Below, in pieces: positions 21,026 to 32,247 of a stretch of 64,000 bases of DNA. Made by a program: the position numbers and the translations under genes. The notes below the pieces were generated by a model. That model had not been told where the DNA came from and ran no database searches. It was given only the letters and a program-made list of their open reading frames with translations. The stretch is from Zizania palustris. Taxonomy: Eukaryota; Streptophyta; Magnoliopsida; Poales; Poaceae. Each line of letters opens with the position of its first letter. Position 1 is the first letter of the stretch. The stretch is taken from assembly GCA_019279435.1 (NCBI GenBank), contig JAAALK010000080.1, forward strand, positions 93,842,553 through 93,906,552, given 5' to 3'.

Positions 21026-22330
21026 TTGAGAGACCCTAGCCAAAGGTTTGATCGGAAAGTTCGGCGACAAGCGTTTAAATTTGTGCTGCTAGATGACACA
21101 CTGTATCGCCGAACCATTGATGGAGTATTGTTAAAGTGTCTAGACCATGAACGATCCCAGGTGGCTACGGGAGAAGTCCATGAAGGACTTTGTTGCACTC
21201 ATCAGTCGGCCTAGAAAATGAGTTGGATGCTCAAAAGAGCGGGTTTCTACTGGCTGACTATGACTAAGGATTGCATTACGTATTATAGGGGTTGTGAAGC
21301 ATGTCATAAGTATGGCAATGTTCAATTAGCTTCTGCTTCATTACTTAACCCTATTGTCAAGCCATGGCCGTTCCGAGGTTTGGGTTTAGACTTCATCGGC
21401 CAAATTCACCCTCCTTCTTCAAAAGGGCATCAGTTCATGTTGATGGCAACAGACTACTTCACCAAATGGACCGAGGTCGTGCCTCTCAAGAACATGACTC
21501 ACAATGAGGTACTTGACTTTATCTTAAAGCACATCATACATAGATTCGGCATTCCTCGAACTCTCACTATAGATCAAGGTAGCTCATTTGTTTCTAAAGA
21601 AATTAGAGAATTTGTCGAATATTATGGTATTAAGTTGATAAACTCTTTCGCCTTATTATGCTTAGGCCAGTGGTCAGGCCGAGTCTAGTAATAAAACTGT
21701 AATTAAGCTCGTTAAGAAGAGAATTGAAGAGTTCCCTAAAAAGTGGCATGAAGTGCTCTCCGAGGTGCTATGTGATTGTAGAATTGCAAAGCATGGTGCT
21801 ACCAAAGTTAGTCCATATGAGTTGGTATACGGACAAGAAGTCGTTCTACCTGTAGAAGTAGATCTTGGCTCTCTAAGAGTGTTAAAGCAAGATGACTTAT
21901 CGGTCGATGAGTATGAAACTCTTTTGAAAGACAATCTAGAAGAAGTGACTGATAAGAGATTGAGGGTTTTAGAAGCCATAGAAATAGAGGAGAGGAGAGT
22001 AGCTAAAGCCTATAATAAGAACGTTAAACCAAAATCGTTTCAAGTGGGTAACTTGGTTTGGAAGACTGATTTTACCCTTAGGCACTGAGAGTCCCAAATT
22101 TTGTAAATGGTCGCCTAGTTGGGAAGGCCCTTTCAAAACAGCCAAAATCGCTCCTAGCAACGCATATGTGTTAGAATCTCTTCAAGCAGAGCGGTTTTGA
22201 AGAGCTTTGAATGGTAGATACTTGAAAATGTATTTCCCAAGTATGTGGAAAACAGCTTGAAAGATGTTGATAGGCCGATATAGAAGGTATCGTCTTTAGC
22301 CCGTTGTGCTTTTAGTTCACTTAGTTCACT
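21026..22330 (+). pseudogene. pol: integrase
   Basis: The zinc-binding part reads VHEGLCCTHQSA, then a stop, then GFYWLTMTKDC and CEACHKYG (His-His-Cys-Cys present). The core has GLDFIG, LTIDQGSSF and, after a frame break near 21650-21690, a segment in which the catalytic Glu is still encoded. The C-terminal part (21753-22088) has PYELVYGQEVVLPVEVDL and QVGNLVWK, then decays. There are at least two frame breaks and several stops. It ends about 20 bases before the polypurine tract. Confidence 0.88.
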
Positions 22331-22348
22331 AAAAGGCAGGGGGGCATG
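22331..22348 (+). other. polypurine tract
   Basis: AAAAGGCAGGGGGGCATG directly precedes the TGTTGATAG start of the 3' LTR. Confidence 0.85.
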
Positions 22349-23735
22349 TGTTGATAGCAAAAAATAGCATTAATGGTTAAGATTGTCAAAATATCAATTT
22401 TGGTAATTTGGGACAAAAATACAAATGTCTCGGGTTAGGCCGAAGCCCTACAGGGCCGAAGGACCACTAGGCTACGGGCCTTGGAGACTTCCAGCCAGCC
22501 CATAGACTTCGGCTGAGAGGCCTTCAGAGGCCCACTCCGCCGAAGCTTCAGCCCGAGGAGCAGGCTTCGACGAGGCCTAGCCGAAGGCCCATTTTGGGGA
22601 AGAGTTAGAGATTGAGTCCGATTTTTGACTAAGTCTTTTACGCGTGATCAAATAGAATTCCACCAGATTAGGCATAGAGATTAGAAGTCTAGCCCCTATA
22701 AATATAGGGGTGAGGCCAGGTTCAGAGACCCCCCAACACAAATCAACCACAAAGCCCTAGCTTTGAACCGTACTTTACTTTTTCTTTATTTTTTGTATTC
22801 TTCGTGGGTTTGACTGGAAGCCCTCCGACGGCCACTTCAGAATAGTGGTAATCTTTGTTACTTCGCCTGTGAAGTATCTGTTAATCTACGTAATAGATTG
22901 CTATCGCCTTGTTTCTTCGCCTATGAAGTATCAGTTAATCTATGTAATAGATTGCTATCGCCTTGTTACTTCGCCTGTGAAGTATCCGTTAATCTACGTA
23001 ATAGATTGCTATCACCTTATTACTTCGCTTGTGAAGTATTCGCTAATCTACGTAGAAGATTGCTACCTTCGCCACTAGTGCAACACTTAGCAGAATTCGG
23101 TCCTCAAGCCAAATTGGTACTTTGAATCTACTCTGTTGCAGGTTTTCCATGTTCAGAGCTACTTCGCCGGAGGTATCCGGAGCTGAAGAGATTGGTTTCA
23201 GAGGTTGCCAGAACACTCATCGGTGAGATCCCTGCTTCGACTGCACGCCAACACGCTTCGCCAACACACTTCGTTACGACAAGCTTCACCACGCTCGTAC
23301 TCCGCTCTGGACGAAGTCACGCTTGTGCATTGCGCCTAAGTCGTTACTCTGTATCCTGCTGTGTTGGAGACATCATGCCAAACCCCGTTGTTTGGAGGTG
23401 ATTGTCGCGCCTAGATCGGTTTGGAGTTCATCTTCGCCTAGGTCGTTCCGAATGCCGAAGGTACCCTTCGACGGGACACTTCGCACTAGACGTTGAACGT
23501 ACCGTTCGGCGACACCCTTCGCACTATACATCGAATTAGTCAGGTTTTGCTCGGTTTGCTGATTTTTTCTGTTTAATATATTTCTTTCGGCTAATTGGAT
23601 TATTTTGTGTGATCTGATTACCTAGCGACTCCACCCCCTTACCACGGTTAAGGGTAGTCAGAACGTGACCCAAGTGCGAACTTTTGGATCGTCGAACTGA
23701 CCCAAGTGCGGGGGCACGTTTTTCATGTCAATAGG
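22349..23735 (+). repeat. 3' LTR, 1387 bp
   Basis: Matches 13499-14914 throughout with scattered substitutions and small indels. Repeats the palindromic TATA box and the four-unit hairpin array (about 22855-23070). Followed by the target-site copy ggtat at 23736-23740. Confidence 0.95.
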
Positions 23736-24518
23736 TATAACCTCGGTCGGACCGGAGGCACTAAGGGGCTTCGGGCGGTGTCCCGAAGGCAACTGCAAAG
23801 GGGTGGCTATGGCGGTCTGACCAGCGCAGTATCTCCGTCGGACCGACCGTATAACTCCAGTCACACCGTGTGGAGGGGTTCGTCGGGTAGCCTTTGGTAT
23901 ATGGCATTTTGGCGCACGCAGGCTCATGTGCGGGACTTCGGCGCACGGGCTTCGACGCAGTGTGGAGACGCCCGGTCGGACCGGCCTAGTACCGCCGGTC
24001 GGACCGATGGTACCAGATCCAATCTTTTAGGCCTTAGCAACCCTAGCAGATGAAATCCAATCACCTTCACACTTCGCAGGGAAGTTTGTGAAGACAAGTA
24101 CTCTGTAAAACAACAAGAAAACAACAGCAATTCGGTCTCGGGACCGAATCACCGGTAAAAGGCGATAAAAACATTAAAAAACCCATACGGCGGTGAAACG
24201 GAAGGTTTTCGGATCAAACCTACAAAGAGCTCGTGGTAACGTGGCAAAGTATGGTCAATTTTCTGATCAAATTGATGAAGTTCTACTGCTAGGGTAAAAG
24301 TAATGCATGGACGAAAAAGTAGTACGATTCAAAGTAAGGCATTATGGTGATCTATGTGTAGATGCCATGAATCGTCCTTGCCCCTTGGTATTTATAGGGG
24401 GTGGACAGGTTTATCTAGCGCCCAAGATGAGTAATTTTTGGACAAAAATCATTAGGATATGATTAGGGGATCAAAACAGCCGAAAATTGCTATTTTATCC
24501 CTAATCCCGGATGATGGC

Positions 24519-24946
24519 CGATCTGACCGGACCCATTGGGCCGGTCTGACCGGGCCTACTTGGTCGGTTGGACCGGCCTACTATGGCCGGTCAGACCGGC
24601 CTTTGCCAGATCTGTCACATTTTCGGTCAAACGTACTGTCTTCTGGTATTTTGCGTATTTTGACCATTAGTGACATTTTTGGGTGTAAACAAAACGATTA
24701 GAAAGTTTTTCTGTAATCGTCTCATTCATTCTCGATCTGACCGGACCAATTGGGCCGGTCTGACCGGGCCTACTTGGTCGGATGGACCGGCCTACTATGG
24801 CTGGTCAGACCGGCCTTTGCCAGATCTGTCACATTTTCGGTCAAACGTACTGTCTTCTTGTATTTTGCGTATTTTGACCATTAGTGACATTTTTGGGTGT
24901 AAACAAAACGATTAGAAAGTGTTTCTGTAATCGTCTCATTCATTCT
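24519..24946. repeat. 214-bp direct tandem duplication across an LTR edge
   Basis: Copies 24519-24732 and 24733-24946 are nearly identical. Each holds the outer ~170 bp of the second element's LTR (GGTC palindromes and the TGTTTACACCC terminus in reverse) plus about 41 bp of flanking DNA. The junction word CGATCTGACC recurs at exactly 214 bases. The duplication therefore arose after the insertion. Confidence 0.92.
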
Positions 24947-25730
24947 CTTCCATCGCTGAGGTTCTTGTGTTGTATTTTGGGTCTATGGGTGTTGCCTTTG
25001 CATCGGCGATCACAAGGCAATGCCATTAGCATCGGTTGTCTAGGTTTCGTCCGAATGGTTGATGATATTCTTTCAGTGTACCCGTTCGTCCTTTTTCTAG
25101 ATATTATGAAGCAATATTCAGTCTGCTCCTTTAGGGCCTTATATTTCCTTTAGCGTCGTCCTTTACAGGACGAGTTTGGGGGCTCTTCGGTGATCAGCTT
25201 GATACTGTCATCTGACACTTCAAGAAAGTTGACATCCCAAACTTCTCCCAATAAACAGACGACTCCTTCTACTTCCCATACTGACAAATCAGTTGTAGCT
25301 ATGTTAACTGATTTATCAGCAAGAACTAGTCACTGATCAACTGTATGAGGATTTGGTGCATTGTTGAGGGGACGCAACAGTTTGCATGTATCCAATCATG
25401 TCTCAATAACAAGATGTAGGATTCTTTTCCTCTATCACGAAGAATGTGGTCGACATTGTCTTGCTTTTAACTATCAGTTCGACATTTAGTACTCCCATTG
25501 TGTCTGACGAGTTACCGCTGAAATCCCTCAATACCATGTTAGTTCTAAGAGACCTTTCGACATCTTGCCAAGCTTGCAGAAGGTGGCATAATGCATCAAA
25601 TTGAAAGCCACCCCTCCATCTATCATCATCTTGGACATCGGCTTCCCATTAACCAATCCCTAGATGTAGAGATCATCATCAAAGATTGCTAGTTGGGGAG
25701 CCAGCATCAACTGAGCCATCATACCAGCAT
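24947..25730 (-). pseudogene. aspartic protease and start of pol (old element)
   Basis: On the minus strand a segment about 25730-25250 encodes NGKPMSKMMIDGGVAFNLM followed by FCKLGKMSKG, the aspartic protease motif with its Asp-Gly-Gly intact (about 25612-25625). Many stops follow, and a decayed linker (VNIATTDLSVWEVEGVVCLL) runs to the point where the next element cuts in. Not functional. Confidence 0.7.
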
Positions 25731-26059
25731 GATCCACATCATCTTCGTGGGCCGCTCGATACTCTACGGGGAAGAAGAAAACCATGTTTACCTCCACATC
25801 TTTCTTTTCGTCGTTCTGATCGGCCTTATCCTTTGGTAGTCATTCACTTTTAATTCTTCATAGCCGATCAGTCTCCTCCTCGCATACTTGTGCCTTCCCC
25901 TCTCTCTACTGTAGACCCCGCACCCTTCTCTTCTGGCTTCTCATGATGATTCCCCGGGACACCACTGTGGTCTCTTTGTCATGTTTTCATCATCATAGGC
26001 CATTTGGCCAATTTCTTCGGGATTTAGGGGGCCAAGTCTTTCCATTACCAGTACCCGTG

Positions 26060-27120
26060 GAGACTATAATCTTTGGTGCACTGTCTCTCGATCATGTGGC
26101 CTGAGCTTGATGTTGTGTGCGTGATGACCGCATTTTGGGTAGTTGTATATGCATGGTAGGCATAGCCCCTCGTACCAGCAAAGCCTGAAAAACTCGCAGT
26201 TCCAATGGGGAGTGAAACGTGAATGGCCCCAGCTGTCTTCATTGTTCTCACTCTCTTCGGACCTCCTTTGGTATTTCCTGATGAGGCCTGATGAGGTGAT
26301 GTTGCTGCCAATTTTCCTTCCTCCCCTTACACGCCGGTCGTCACCATAATGCATGTGCACCATGTTGACCAGGAATGGGTGACCGTCGATGTTCATGGGC
26401 TTCTTCTCGTCGTCAAACTCAATTCGGCCTTGCTCCATGGCCGATTGGATCTGTTGCCTGAACACCTTGCGCTCATTAGTGTGGTGTGATGGGGAGTTGT
26501 GCCACTTGTAGTATTTCTCTTCTTCAGCTCTTCTACAGATAGTATTACATGGCCCGGTGACAGGTGGATCTATTTGTCCTTAAGCAGCAGGTCAAATATT
26601 TTTTCGGCCTTGTTGATATCGAAGTCGTATTTATCTTCTTTATCGATCAGCTTTACCCATGGGCAAGCAACCTACTTCTTATTCTTGGACCACTCGGTCA
26701 TGCCGACCTCTGTATCCGAGTCGCTACTCTCATTCAAGTCCGAGTGGTATATTTGAGCGTATGCCACCTTCTTCTATTACCTATCCCTCATGGCTTCTTG
26801 GAATCGTCTCTCATGTACCGATACCCTTTGTAGCAGTTGTGACAGTCTCTCAAACTCATGTGATGAAAACCTCTCCTTAATTGGATTCAGGAGTCCTTGA
26901 AAAGCCAATTCCACCAATTGATCGTCGTTGAGGCTCAAGCTGTAGCATCTGCTCTGCACGTCCCGGAACCTCTGGACATAATCTTGTACCAACTCATCCA
27001 TCCTTTGCTTGACGGATGTTAAGTCGGTGAGCTTCATTTCTTGGATGCCTGCGAAGAAGTACTTGTGAAATTTCTTCTACAGGTCAGCCCATCCTCGGAT
27101 GGAATCCACCGGCAATGAAG
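26060..27120 (-). pseudogene. gag: gag, C-terminal two-thirds (old element)
   Basis: Minus strand. 27037-26777 encodes the gag core end (LTSVKQRMDELVQDYVQRFR, LVELAFQGLLNPIKERF). A decayed acidic stretch follows, then 26500-26200 with a His-rich cluster, RQQIQSAMEQGRIEFDDE and VNMVHMHYGDDR. The upstream third of the gag lies at 34879-35437, on the other side of the nested CRM-like element. Stops and frame breaks throughout. Confidence 0.8.
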
Positions 27121-27125
27121 AGAAC

Positions 27126-28034
27126 TGATGGGGAAGTGGTCCCGATCTTCCGCTAGGTAAAGGATAAACTTGGGTTGGTGGAGAATCTCGACGTTGGCGA
27201 TCCAAGGCTCCGGTCCGGCGGATCAAAACCTTGCAATCGTTACACCACTGTCTCCGTTGGTTATCAACCACGCAGAACGCGATTGACCTCGCCACGAAGG
27301 CTAATTCCTGCAAGCGAACCCAAGAACACAAGCAAGAACAGGAAGGATACAAATCGAATGCCAAATCACAGACAAACGAAGATAAGTTGAGGTTTCACAA
27401 ACGCCAATGCGGCAGCCAATCGGTCCGGCGCAAGAGGCGGGATCTAAACACAACAGTGTAGATGCAACAAAGCAAAACCTAACCCTAGAAGTGGCTGGCG
27501 TGAGTTTATATAGGGCGGCGGCCTGTGGAAGGGGAACAGACTTGGGCTGTGGGCTAGAAGACGTACAGACTCAGATTATGGCCAACACGGCCCAGTTCTG
27601 TCACGCAGTACTGTTTTAAATACACAGGTCGACTCGAGACTCCAAATGATGTGAAACCAACGGCAAAAGATCCGTCTTCTCCTCAGCTTTCCAAAAAGTC
27701 CAAGAACGCGCCAATCGGACTTCGTATGAGGAAGTTATGCCCATTTTGGTGAATGGTGGTCGATGTAGTCCGAACCAGCGAATTCTTGACTTCAAATCAT
27801 CCGTGCGGCTCCGTCTTCAACTCCAACTCTCCTATTCCATCTCCCATGTTCCTAAGCAACAAAATATCACTAGTATTCAGTAGCATCCCATCCAAACAAA
27901 TATAATCAAAGTTGCTAAGGAACGAATTAACCTCATGGTTCAAGCGACGGGCATGGGCGCGTGTGATTGGTCCTTGTAGTTGAATTGTAGGTGGAGGCTC
28001 CATGTGTGTATCATGTGAAGTGATGTCCTCATCA
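27126..28034 (-). repeat. 3' LTR, 909 bp
   Basis: Minus-strand ends are TGATGAGGAC (at 28034) and CCCCATCA (at 27126). Its first ~235 bases encode the last ~78 residues of the polyprotein. A TATATAAA box on the minus strand lies at 27505-27512. Confidence 0.95.
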
Positions 28035-31000
28035 TCCTCCCCCTCTTGAATTGGAGTCGTCCTCGACTCAAGCTCATCATCATCTCCCAAATAGGGTTTT
28101 AAATCTGAAATGTTAAATGTGGGGCTAACCCCAAAAGCTGCAGGCAACTCAAGCTTATATGCATTGTCATTTATCTTCTCAAGCACACGGAAAGGACCAT
28201 CAGCACGGGGCATCAATTTAGACTTTCGTAAATCAGGAAAACGATCCTTGCGCAAGTGCAACCAAACAAGATCACCTGGTTCAAATGTTATCTCTTTTCT
28301 ACCCTTACTACCATAAGCACGATATTTCTCATTCATTTTCTCTATGTTTGCTTTAGTAGTTTCATGCATCTTAGGTAATAATTCAGCACGTGTAGTAGCA
28401 TCAAAATTCAAGTTTTCAGATGGTGGTAATGGCAGCAAATCAATAGGAGCACGCGGATTAAAGCCATAGACCACTTGAAACGGACTTACCTTAGTAGTGG
28501 AGTGTACTGACCTATTATATGCAAACTCAATATGAGGTAGACACTCTTCCCAGAGCTTCAAGTTGGTCTTCAAAACAGCCCTCAACATGGTGGATAATGT
28601 GCGGTTGACGACCTCCGTTTGTCCATCCGTTTGGGGGTGACAAGTAGTAGAAAACAGCAGCTTCGTCCCCAACTTATGCCACAACGTCCTCCAAAAATGA
28701 CTTAAGAATTTGGCATCACGATCTGAAACAATGGTATTGGGAACTCCATGCAAGCGTACGACCTCTCTGAAAAACAAATCAGCAACATTTGTAGCATCGT
28801 CGCTCTTGTGACAAGGTATAAAATGCGCCATTTTAGAGAAACGATCTACCACCACAAAAATACTATCTCTCCCCCTCCTAGTTCTAGGTAACCCTAACAC
28901 AAAATCCATAGAAATATCCTCCCAAGGTACACTAGGAACGGGCAGAGGCATATAAAGACCATGTGGGTTTAGTCGGGACTTAGCTTTATTGCAAGTAGCG
29001 CATCGTGCCACATAGCGCTCAACATCTCGTCTCATCTTAGGCCAATAGAAGTGGGTGGACAGCACATCTTCAGTTTTCTTTGATCCAAAATGACCCATCA
29101 AACCACCACCATGTGCTTCCTGCAATAACAACAAGCGAAGAGAGCTAGCCGGTACACATAACTTGTTAGCACGAAAAAGATATCCATTATTCAGCACATA
29201 TTTGTTCCAAGCACGGACATCTGTACAATTTGCAAAAGCATCTTTGAAGTCCAAATCAGTAGCATACATGTCCTTCAATGTTTCTAAACCAAAGATCTTA
29301 TAATCAAGTTGAGAAAGCAATGTATAACGTCTAGACAAAGCATCCGCAATCACATTATCTTTCCCTTTCTTATGCTTAATGATGTATGGAAAAGTTTCAA
29401 TAAATTCTACCCATTTAGCATGTCGTTTATTCAGATTTGCTTGACTACGTATATGCTTCAATGCTTCATGATCCGAATGAATAATAAACTCCTTAGGCAA
29501 AAGGTAATGTTGCCAAGTTTCAAGCACACGCACTAAGGCATATAATTCCTTATCATAGGTAGAATAGTTCAACTGTGGGCCATGTAATTTCTCACTAAAA
29601 TAGGCCACGGGTTTACCTCCTTGCAGCAGCACACCTCCTAATCCAAAACCACTAGCATCACATTCTAACTCAAAAGGCTTACCGAAGTCGGGTAACTGAA
29701 GTAGAGGTGCATGTGTAAGGCGATCTTTGAGTGTGGCAAAAGCTTGTTCATGTGCTGGCTCCCACGCAAAAGTAATTCCCTTCTTTGTCAACTCATGCAA
29801 AGGACCGGCTATGGTGCTGAAATCTTTCACAAAACGCCGGTAGAAACCTGCAAGACCAAGAAAACTACGTACCTGTGTGATAGTTTGGGGTTGCGGCCAG
29901 CTGTTGATTGCTTCTACCTTTGCCGCGTCAACCTCAATACCCTGTGAAGTGACAACATATCCAAGAAACACAACTCGATCCGTGCAAAACGTGCACTTCT
30001 CAAGGTTACCAAACATTCTAGCTTCACGGAGGGCAACAAAAACAGCACGTAGGTGTTCAACATGTTTAGTGAGAGACTTGCTATAAACCAAGATATCATC
30101 AAAGTATACAACCACAAAGCGTCCTATAAAGTGCCGTAGGACTTCATTCATCAAGCGCATGAAGGTACTAGGTGCATTAGTAAGTCCAAAAGGCATGACA
30201 AGCCACTCATATAATCCAAACTTTGTTTTAAAAGCAGTTTTCCATTCATCACCTAGTTTCATGCGAATTTGGTGGTAGCCACTACGGAGATCGATCTTAG
30301 AAAAGATAATGGCACCACTAAGCTCATCAAGCATGTCATCCAATCTAGGAATAGGGTGTCGATATCGAATGGTGATATTATTAATAGCACGACAATCAAC
30401 ACACATGCGCCAACTACCATCTTTCTTAGGTACCAAAAGAACGGGTACTGCACAAGGACTAAGGCTTTCACGGACGTACCCACGATCAAGAAGGTCCTGT
30501 ACTTGGCGCTCAATTTCTTTTGTCTCCTCCGGATTGGTACGGTACGCTGCACGATTAGGAAGAGACGCTCCCGGGACCAAATCAATTTGGTGCTCGATGC
30601 CGCGTATCGGTGGCAGCCCGGGTGGTATCTCAGCTGGAAAAACATCTTTAAACTCCTGCAAAAGGTTAGTGACTGCAACAGGAACAGAGCTAGGAATGTT
30701 CGCAAGTGAAAACAACACATTTGTGCAAATCAAGCCGTATAGCAAGGGAGTATCATCACAAATTTCAGCAAGGTCAGTTTTAGTTGCAAGCATGACACGC
30801 CCTTTCAGATTTATAACTTGTGATGAAGGAGAAGCAATTTTATCTTTCTGTTGCCTCAAAAGCGTCTTAGCTACTTGCTGATTTTCAGAAGGTTGTTTGC
30901 TCTTTTGTGCATCCCTAGCATGTTTTTCTTGTTCAAATTTTACAATTTCAGCAGGAGTCATAGGAAGCAATGTAACTTTCTTTCCTTTATACATAAATGT

Positions 31001-32239
31001 GTACGTATTGCTCCTACCATGGTGTGTAGCATCAGTATCATACTCCCAAGATCTACCAAGTAACAGAGAACATGCTTGCATTGGTACTACATCAAAATCA
31101 GCAGCTCCGACGTATGTACCAATGGAAAATTTGATGTGAGCAGTTTGTGTTACCTTGACCTTACCACTATTGTTGAACCATTGCACATGGTAAGGGTGTG
31201 GATGCGCGCGTGTGGGAAGTTGAAGCTTCATTACCATGTCGTGGCTCACCAAATTGTTGCAACTACCGCTGTCGATGATGACTCGTACACGACGGTTATT
31301 GACGCCGAAGAAGGTCTGAAACAGATTGTTCCGTTGTGCCCTGTCGTCCTGCTCCATGTGAGTGCTCAAGACGCGTTGTACAATAAGTGCTTCAAGGTCG
31401 GCAGTGGCATCCGACGCAATAACAGCGTCATCGTCGAATGTATCATCATCCCCTGCAATGTTAGCAGCAAGTGCATATTCATCCTCAACATCACTAGCAC
31501 TTACATAGCCACCGTCTTCCGTAGCAATATAAGCCCGCTGACTAGGGCAGTCTTTCATAACGTGTCCAAGTCCTTTGCATCTGTGACACTGGATCGCTGC
31601 AGAACGTGCAGTAGAGGCTGCCGAGGAGGTGGGCTTGGCTGGCGCCTTGGTTGCTGCAGTCTTGGAACTCTCAACCTGGGCTGTAGATGTAGAGGGTGCT
31701 GATGTAGCCATCGGTCGAGAAGGTGGTGGTGGTGGTCGTTGCTGCTGCCCACTTGAGCGTGAAGTAGCACCACCAATGTTGGTCCTCATGCTGCGTTGTG
31801 GTTGTTGGCGACCCTGCAATTCTTTTTCTGCAAGCATAGCAAGGTGGAAAAGACGAGTGATAGTATTGTATTCTTTATAATCAATGATATCCTGAATTTC
31901 ACGTCTTAAACCACCATAAAAACGGGCCATTTTATCCTCATTGTCCTCCTCAATTTCAGCACGCATGCAACCTATTTGCAACTCCTGATAATACTCCTCT
32001 ACCGATTTATTTCCTTGGTTTAGGCGCTGCAATTTTTTTCTCAAATCACGTTTATATGAAGGAGGGACCCATCTACCACGCATTTGCCGTTTTAACATAT
32101 CCCAAGTTTGTGGTTCATTTCCAACCTGAACTATTTCAGTCCACCAAAGAAGAGCATATCCAGTGAAGTCACTAGTAGCTAAACGCACGCGGTGGATAGC
32201 AGGAACCATGTGAGCATTAAATTTTTGTTCGACTGACAT
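27797..32239 (-). CDS. gag-pol: gag-protease-RT-RNase H-integrase polyprotein, 1480 codons
   Basis: One uninterrupted frame. In order: gag core (residues 1-130), CCHC zinc knuckle CHRCKGLGHVMKDC (218-231), aspartic protease IIDSGSCNNLVS (DSG about 323-325), RT with SKIDLRSGYHQ and VVYFDDILVYS (about 711-721), RNase H with ELECDASGFGLGG, YDKELYAL and HSDHEAL (about 858-930), and integrase with its zinc-binding region (HGGGLMGH...CATC, about 1044-1083). The catalytic D-D-E is carried in SMDFVLGL, TIVSDRDAKF and DGQTEVVNRT. The C-terminal domain has GDLVWLHLRKDRFPDLRKSK; the last ~78 residues are encoded inside the LTR and include GPITRAHARRLN. All catalytic residues I can check are present. The true translation start is upstream (32673) across a frame break, so the first Met here is not the natural start. 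Confidence 0.95.
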   Translation of the reverse strand: MSVEQKFNAHMVPAIHRVRLATSDFTGYALLWWTEIVQVGNEPQTWDMLKRQMRGRWVPPSYKRDLRKKLQRLNQGNKSVEEYYQELQIGCMRAEIEEDNEDKMARFYGGLRREIQDIIDYKEYNTITRLFHLAMLAEKELQGRQQPQRSMRTNIGGATSRSSGQQQRPPPPPSRPMATSAPSTSTAQVESSKTAATKAPAKPTSSAASTARSAAIQCHRCKGLGHVMKDCPSQRAYIATEDGGYVSASDVEDEYALAANIAGDDDTFDDDAVIASDATADLEALIVQRVLSTHMEQDDRAQRNNLFQTFFGVNNRRVRVIIDSGSCNNLVSHDMVMKLQLPTRAHPHPYHVQWFNNSGKVKVTQTAHIKFSIGTYVGAADFDVVPMQACSLLLGRSWEYDTDATHHGRSNTYTFMYKGKKVTLLPMTPAEIVKFEQEKHARDAQKSKQPSENQQVAKTLLRQQKDKIASPSSQVINLKGRVMLATKTDLAEICDDTPLLYGLICTNVLFSLANIPSSVPVAVTNLLQEFKDVFPAEIPPGLPPIRGIEHQIDLVPGASLPNRAAYRTNPEETKEIERQVQDLLDRGYVRESLSPCAVPVLLVPKKDGSWRMCVDCRAINNITIRYRHPIPRLDDMLDELSGAIIFSKIDLRSGYHQIRMKLGDEWKTAFKTKFGLYEWLVMPFGLTNAPSTFMRLMNEVLRHFIGRFVVVYFDDILVYSKSLTKHVEHLRAVFVALREARMFGNLEKCTFCTDRVVFLGYVVTSQGIEVDAAKVEAINSWPQPQTITQVRSFLGLAGFYRRFVKDFSTIAGPLHELTKKGITFAWEPAHEQAFATLKDRLTHAPLLQLPDFGKPFELECDASGFGLGGVLLQGGKPVAYFSEKLHGPQLNYSTYDKELYALVRVLETWQHYLLPKEFIIHSDHEALKHIRSQANLNKRHAKWVEFIETFPYIIKHKKGKDNVIADALSRRYTLLSQLDYKIFGLETLKDMYATDLDFKDAFANCTDVRAWNKYVLNNGYLFRANKLCVPASSLRLLLLQEAHGGGLMGHFGSKKTEDVLSTHFYWPKMRRDVERYVARCATCNKAKSRLNPHGLYMPLPVPSVPWEDISMDFVLGLPRTRRGRDSIFVVVDRFSKMAHFIPCHKSDDATNVADLFFREVVRLHGVPNTIVSDRDAKFLSHFWRTLWHKLGTKLLFSTTCHPQTDGQTEVVNRTLSTMLRAVLKTNLKLWEECLPHIEFAYNRSVHSTTKVSPFQVVYGFNPRAPIDLLPLPPSENLNFDATTRAELLPKMHETTKANIEKMNEKYRAYGSKGRKEITFEPGDLVWLHLRKDRFPDLRKSKLMPRADGPFRVLEKINDNAYKLELPAAFGVSPTFNISDLKPYLGDDDELESRTTPIQEGEDDEDITSHDTHMEPPPTIQLQGPITRAHARRLNHEVNSFLSNFDYICLDGMLLNTSDILLLRNMGDGIGELELKTEPHG
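28035..28050 (-). other. polypurine tract
   Basis: AAGAGGGGGAGGA on the minus strand, abutting the TGATGAGG start of the 3' LTR. It lies within the coding frame, encoding the Gln-Glu-Gly-Glu-Asp-Asp stretch. Confidence 0.85.
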
Positions 32240-32247
32240 CTCCCAAT

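Larger units (their letters stand above)
13499..23735 (+). mobile_element. Tat-like Ty3/gypsy element, full length, decayed
   Basis: 10.24 kb with LTRs 13499-14914 and 22349-23735, a primer site, a polypurine tract and a perfect 5-bp duplication ggtat at both flanks. Gene order is gag, protease, RT, RNase H, integrase, all plus strand. All genes carry stops or frame breaks, and the two LTRs show many substitutions by eye, so it is older than the elements at 1-11428 and 27126-34873, though younger than the LTR it interrupts. It has no large antisense gene: pol is followed closely by the 3' LTR. The 3' LTR ends in TCAATA where the 5' LTR ends in TCAACA. Confidence 0.95.
11429..24905 (-). mobile_element. 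Tat-like Ty3/gypsy element, 5' part only, split by nested insertions
   Basis: Minus-strand element of which the 5' LTR, primer site and gag are visible. Its gag is interrupted at 11429 by the first element, and the remainder lies beyond the left edge. Its LTR is interrupted by the plus-strand element 13499-23735, flanked by a perfect ggtat duplication (13494-13498 and 23736-23740). It sits in the protease-RT linker of a still older element whose sequence resumes at 24906. Gag and primer site are close in type to the elements at 13499 and 58372. Confidence 0.85.
13195..24905 (-). repeat. 5' LTR of second element, in two pieces
   Basis: Pieces are 13195-13498 and 23741-24905, separated by the nested plus-strand element. 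On the minus strand it starts TGTTTACACCC at 24905 and ends GCGTCAACA at 13195, about 1.47 kb without the insert. It contains many GGTCNGACC palindromes (24520-24610 and 23750-24010), a TATAAATA box near 24386-24395 and a perfect hairpin ATTCGGTC-TCGG-GACCGAAT at 24130-24149. Its U3 end is part of a 214-bp direct duplication. Confidence 0.85.

Noticed and set aside
24459..25153. Three overlapping open frames with repeated protein segments
   Set aside because: They are translations of a 214-bp tandem duplication of an LTR edge.
30259..30881. Open frames opposite the polyprotein (also 31076-31880 and 51832-52458)
   Set aside because: Shadows of conserved pol coding; no independent motif or promoter.
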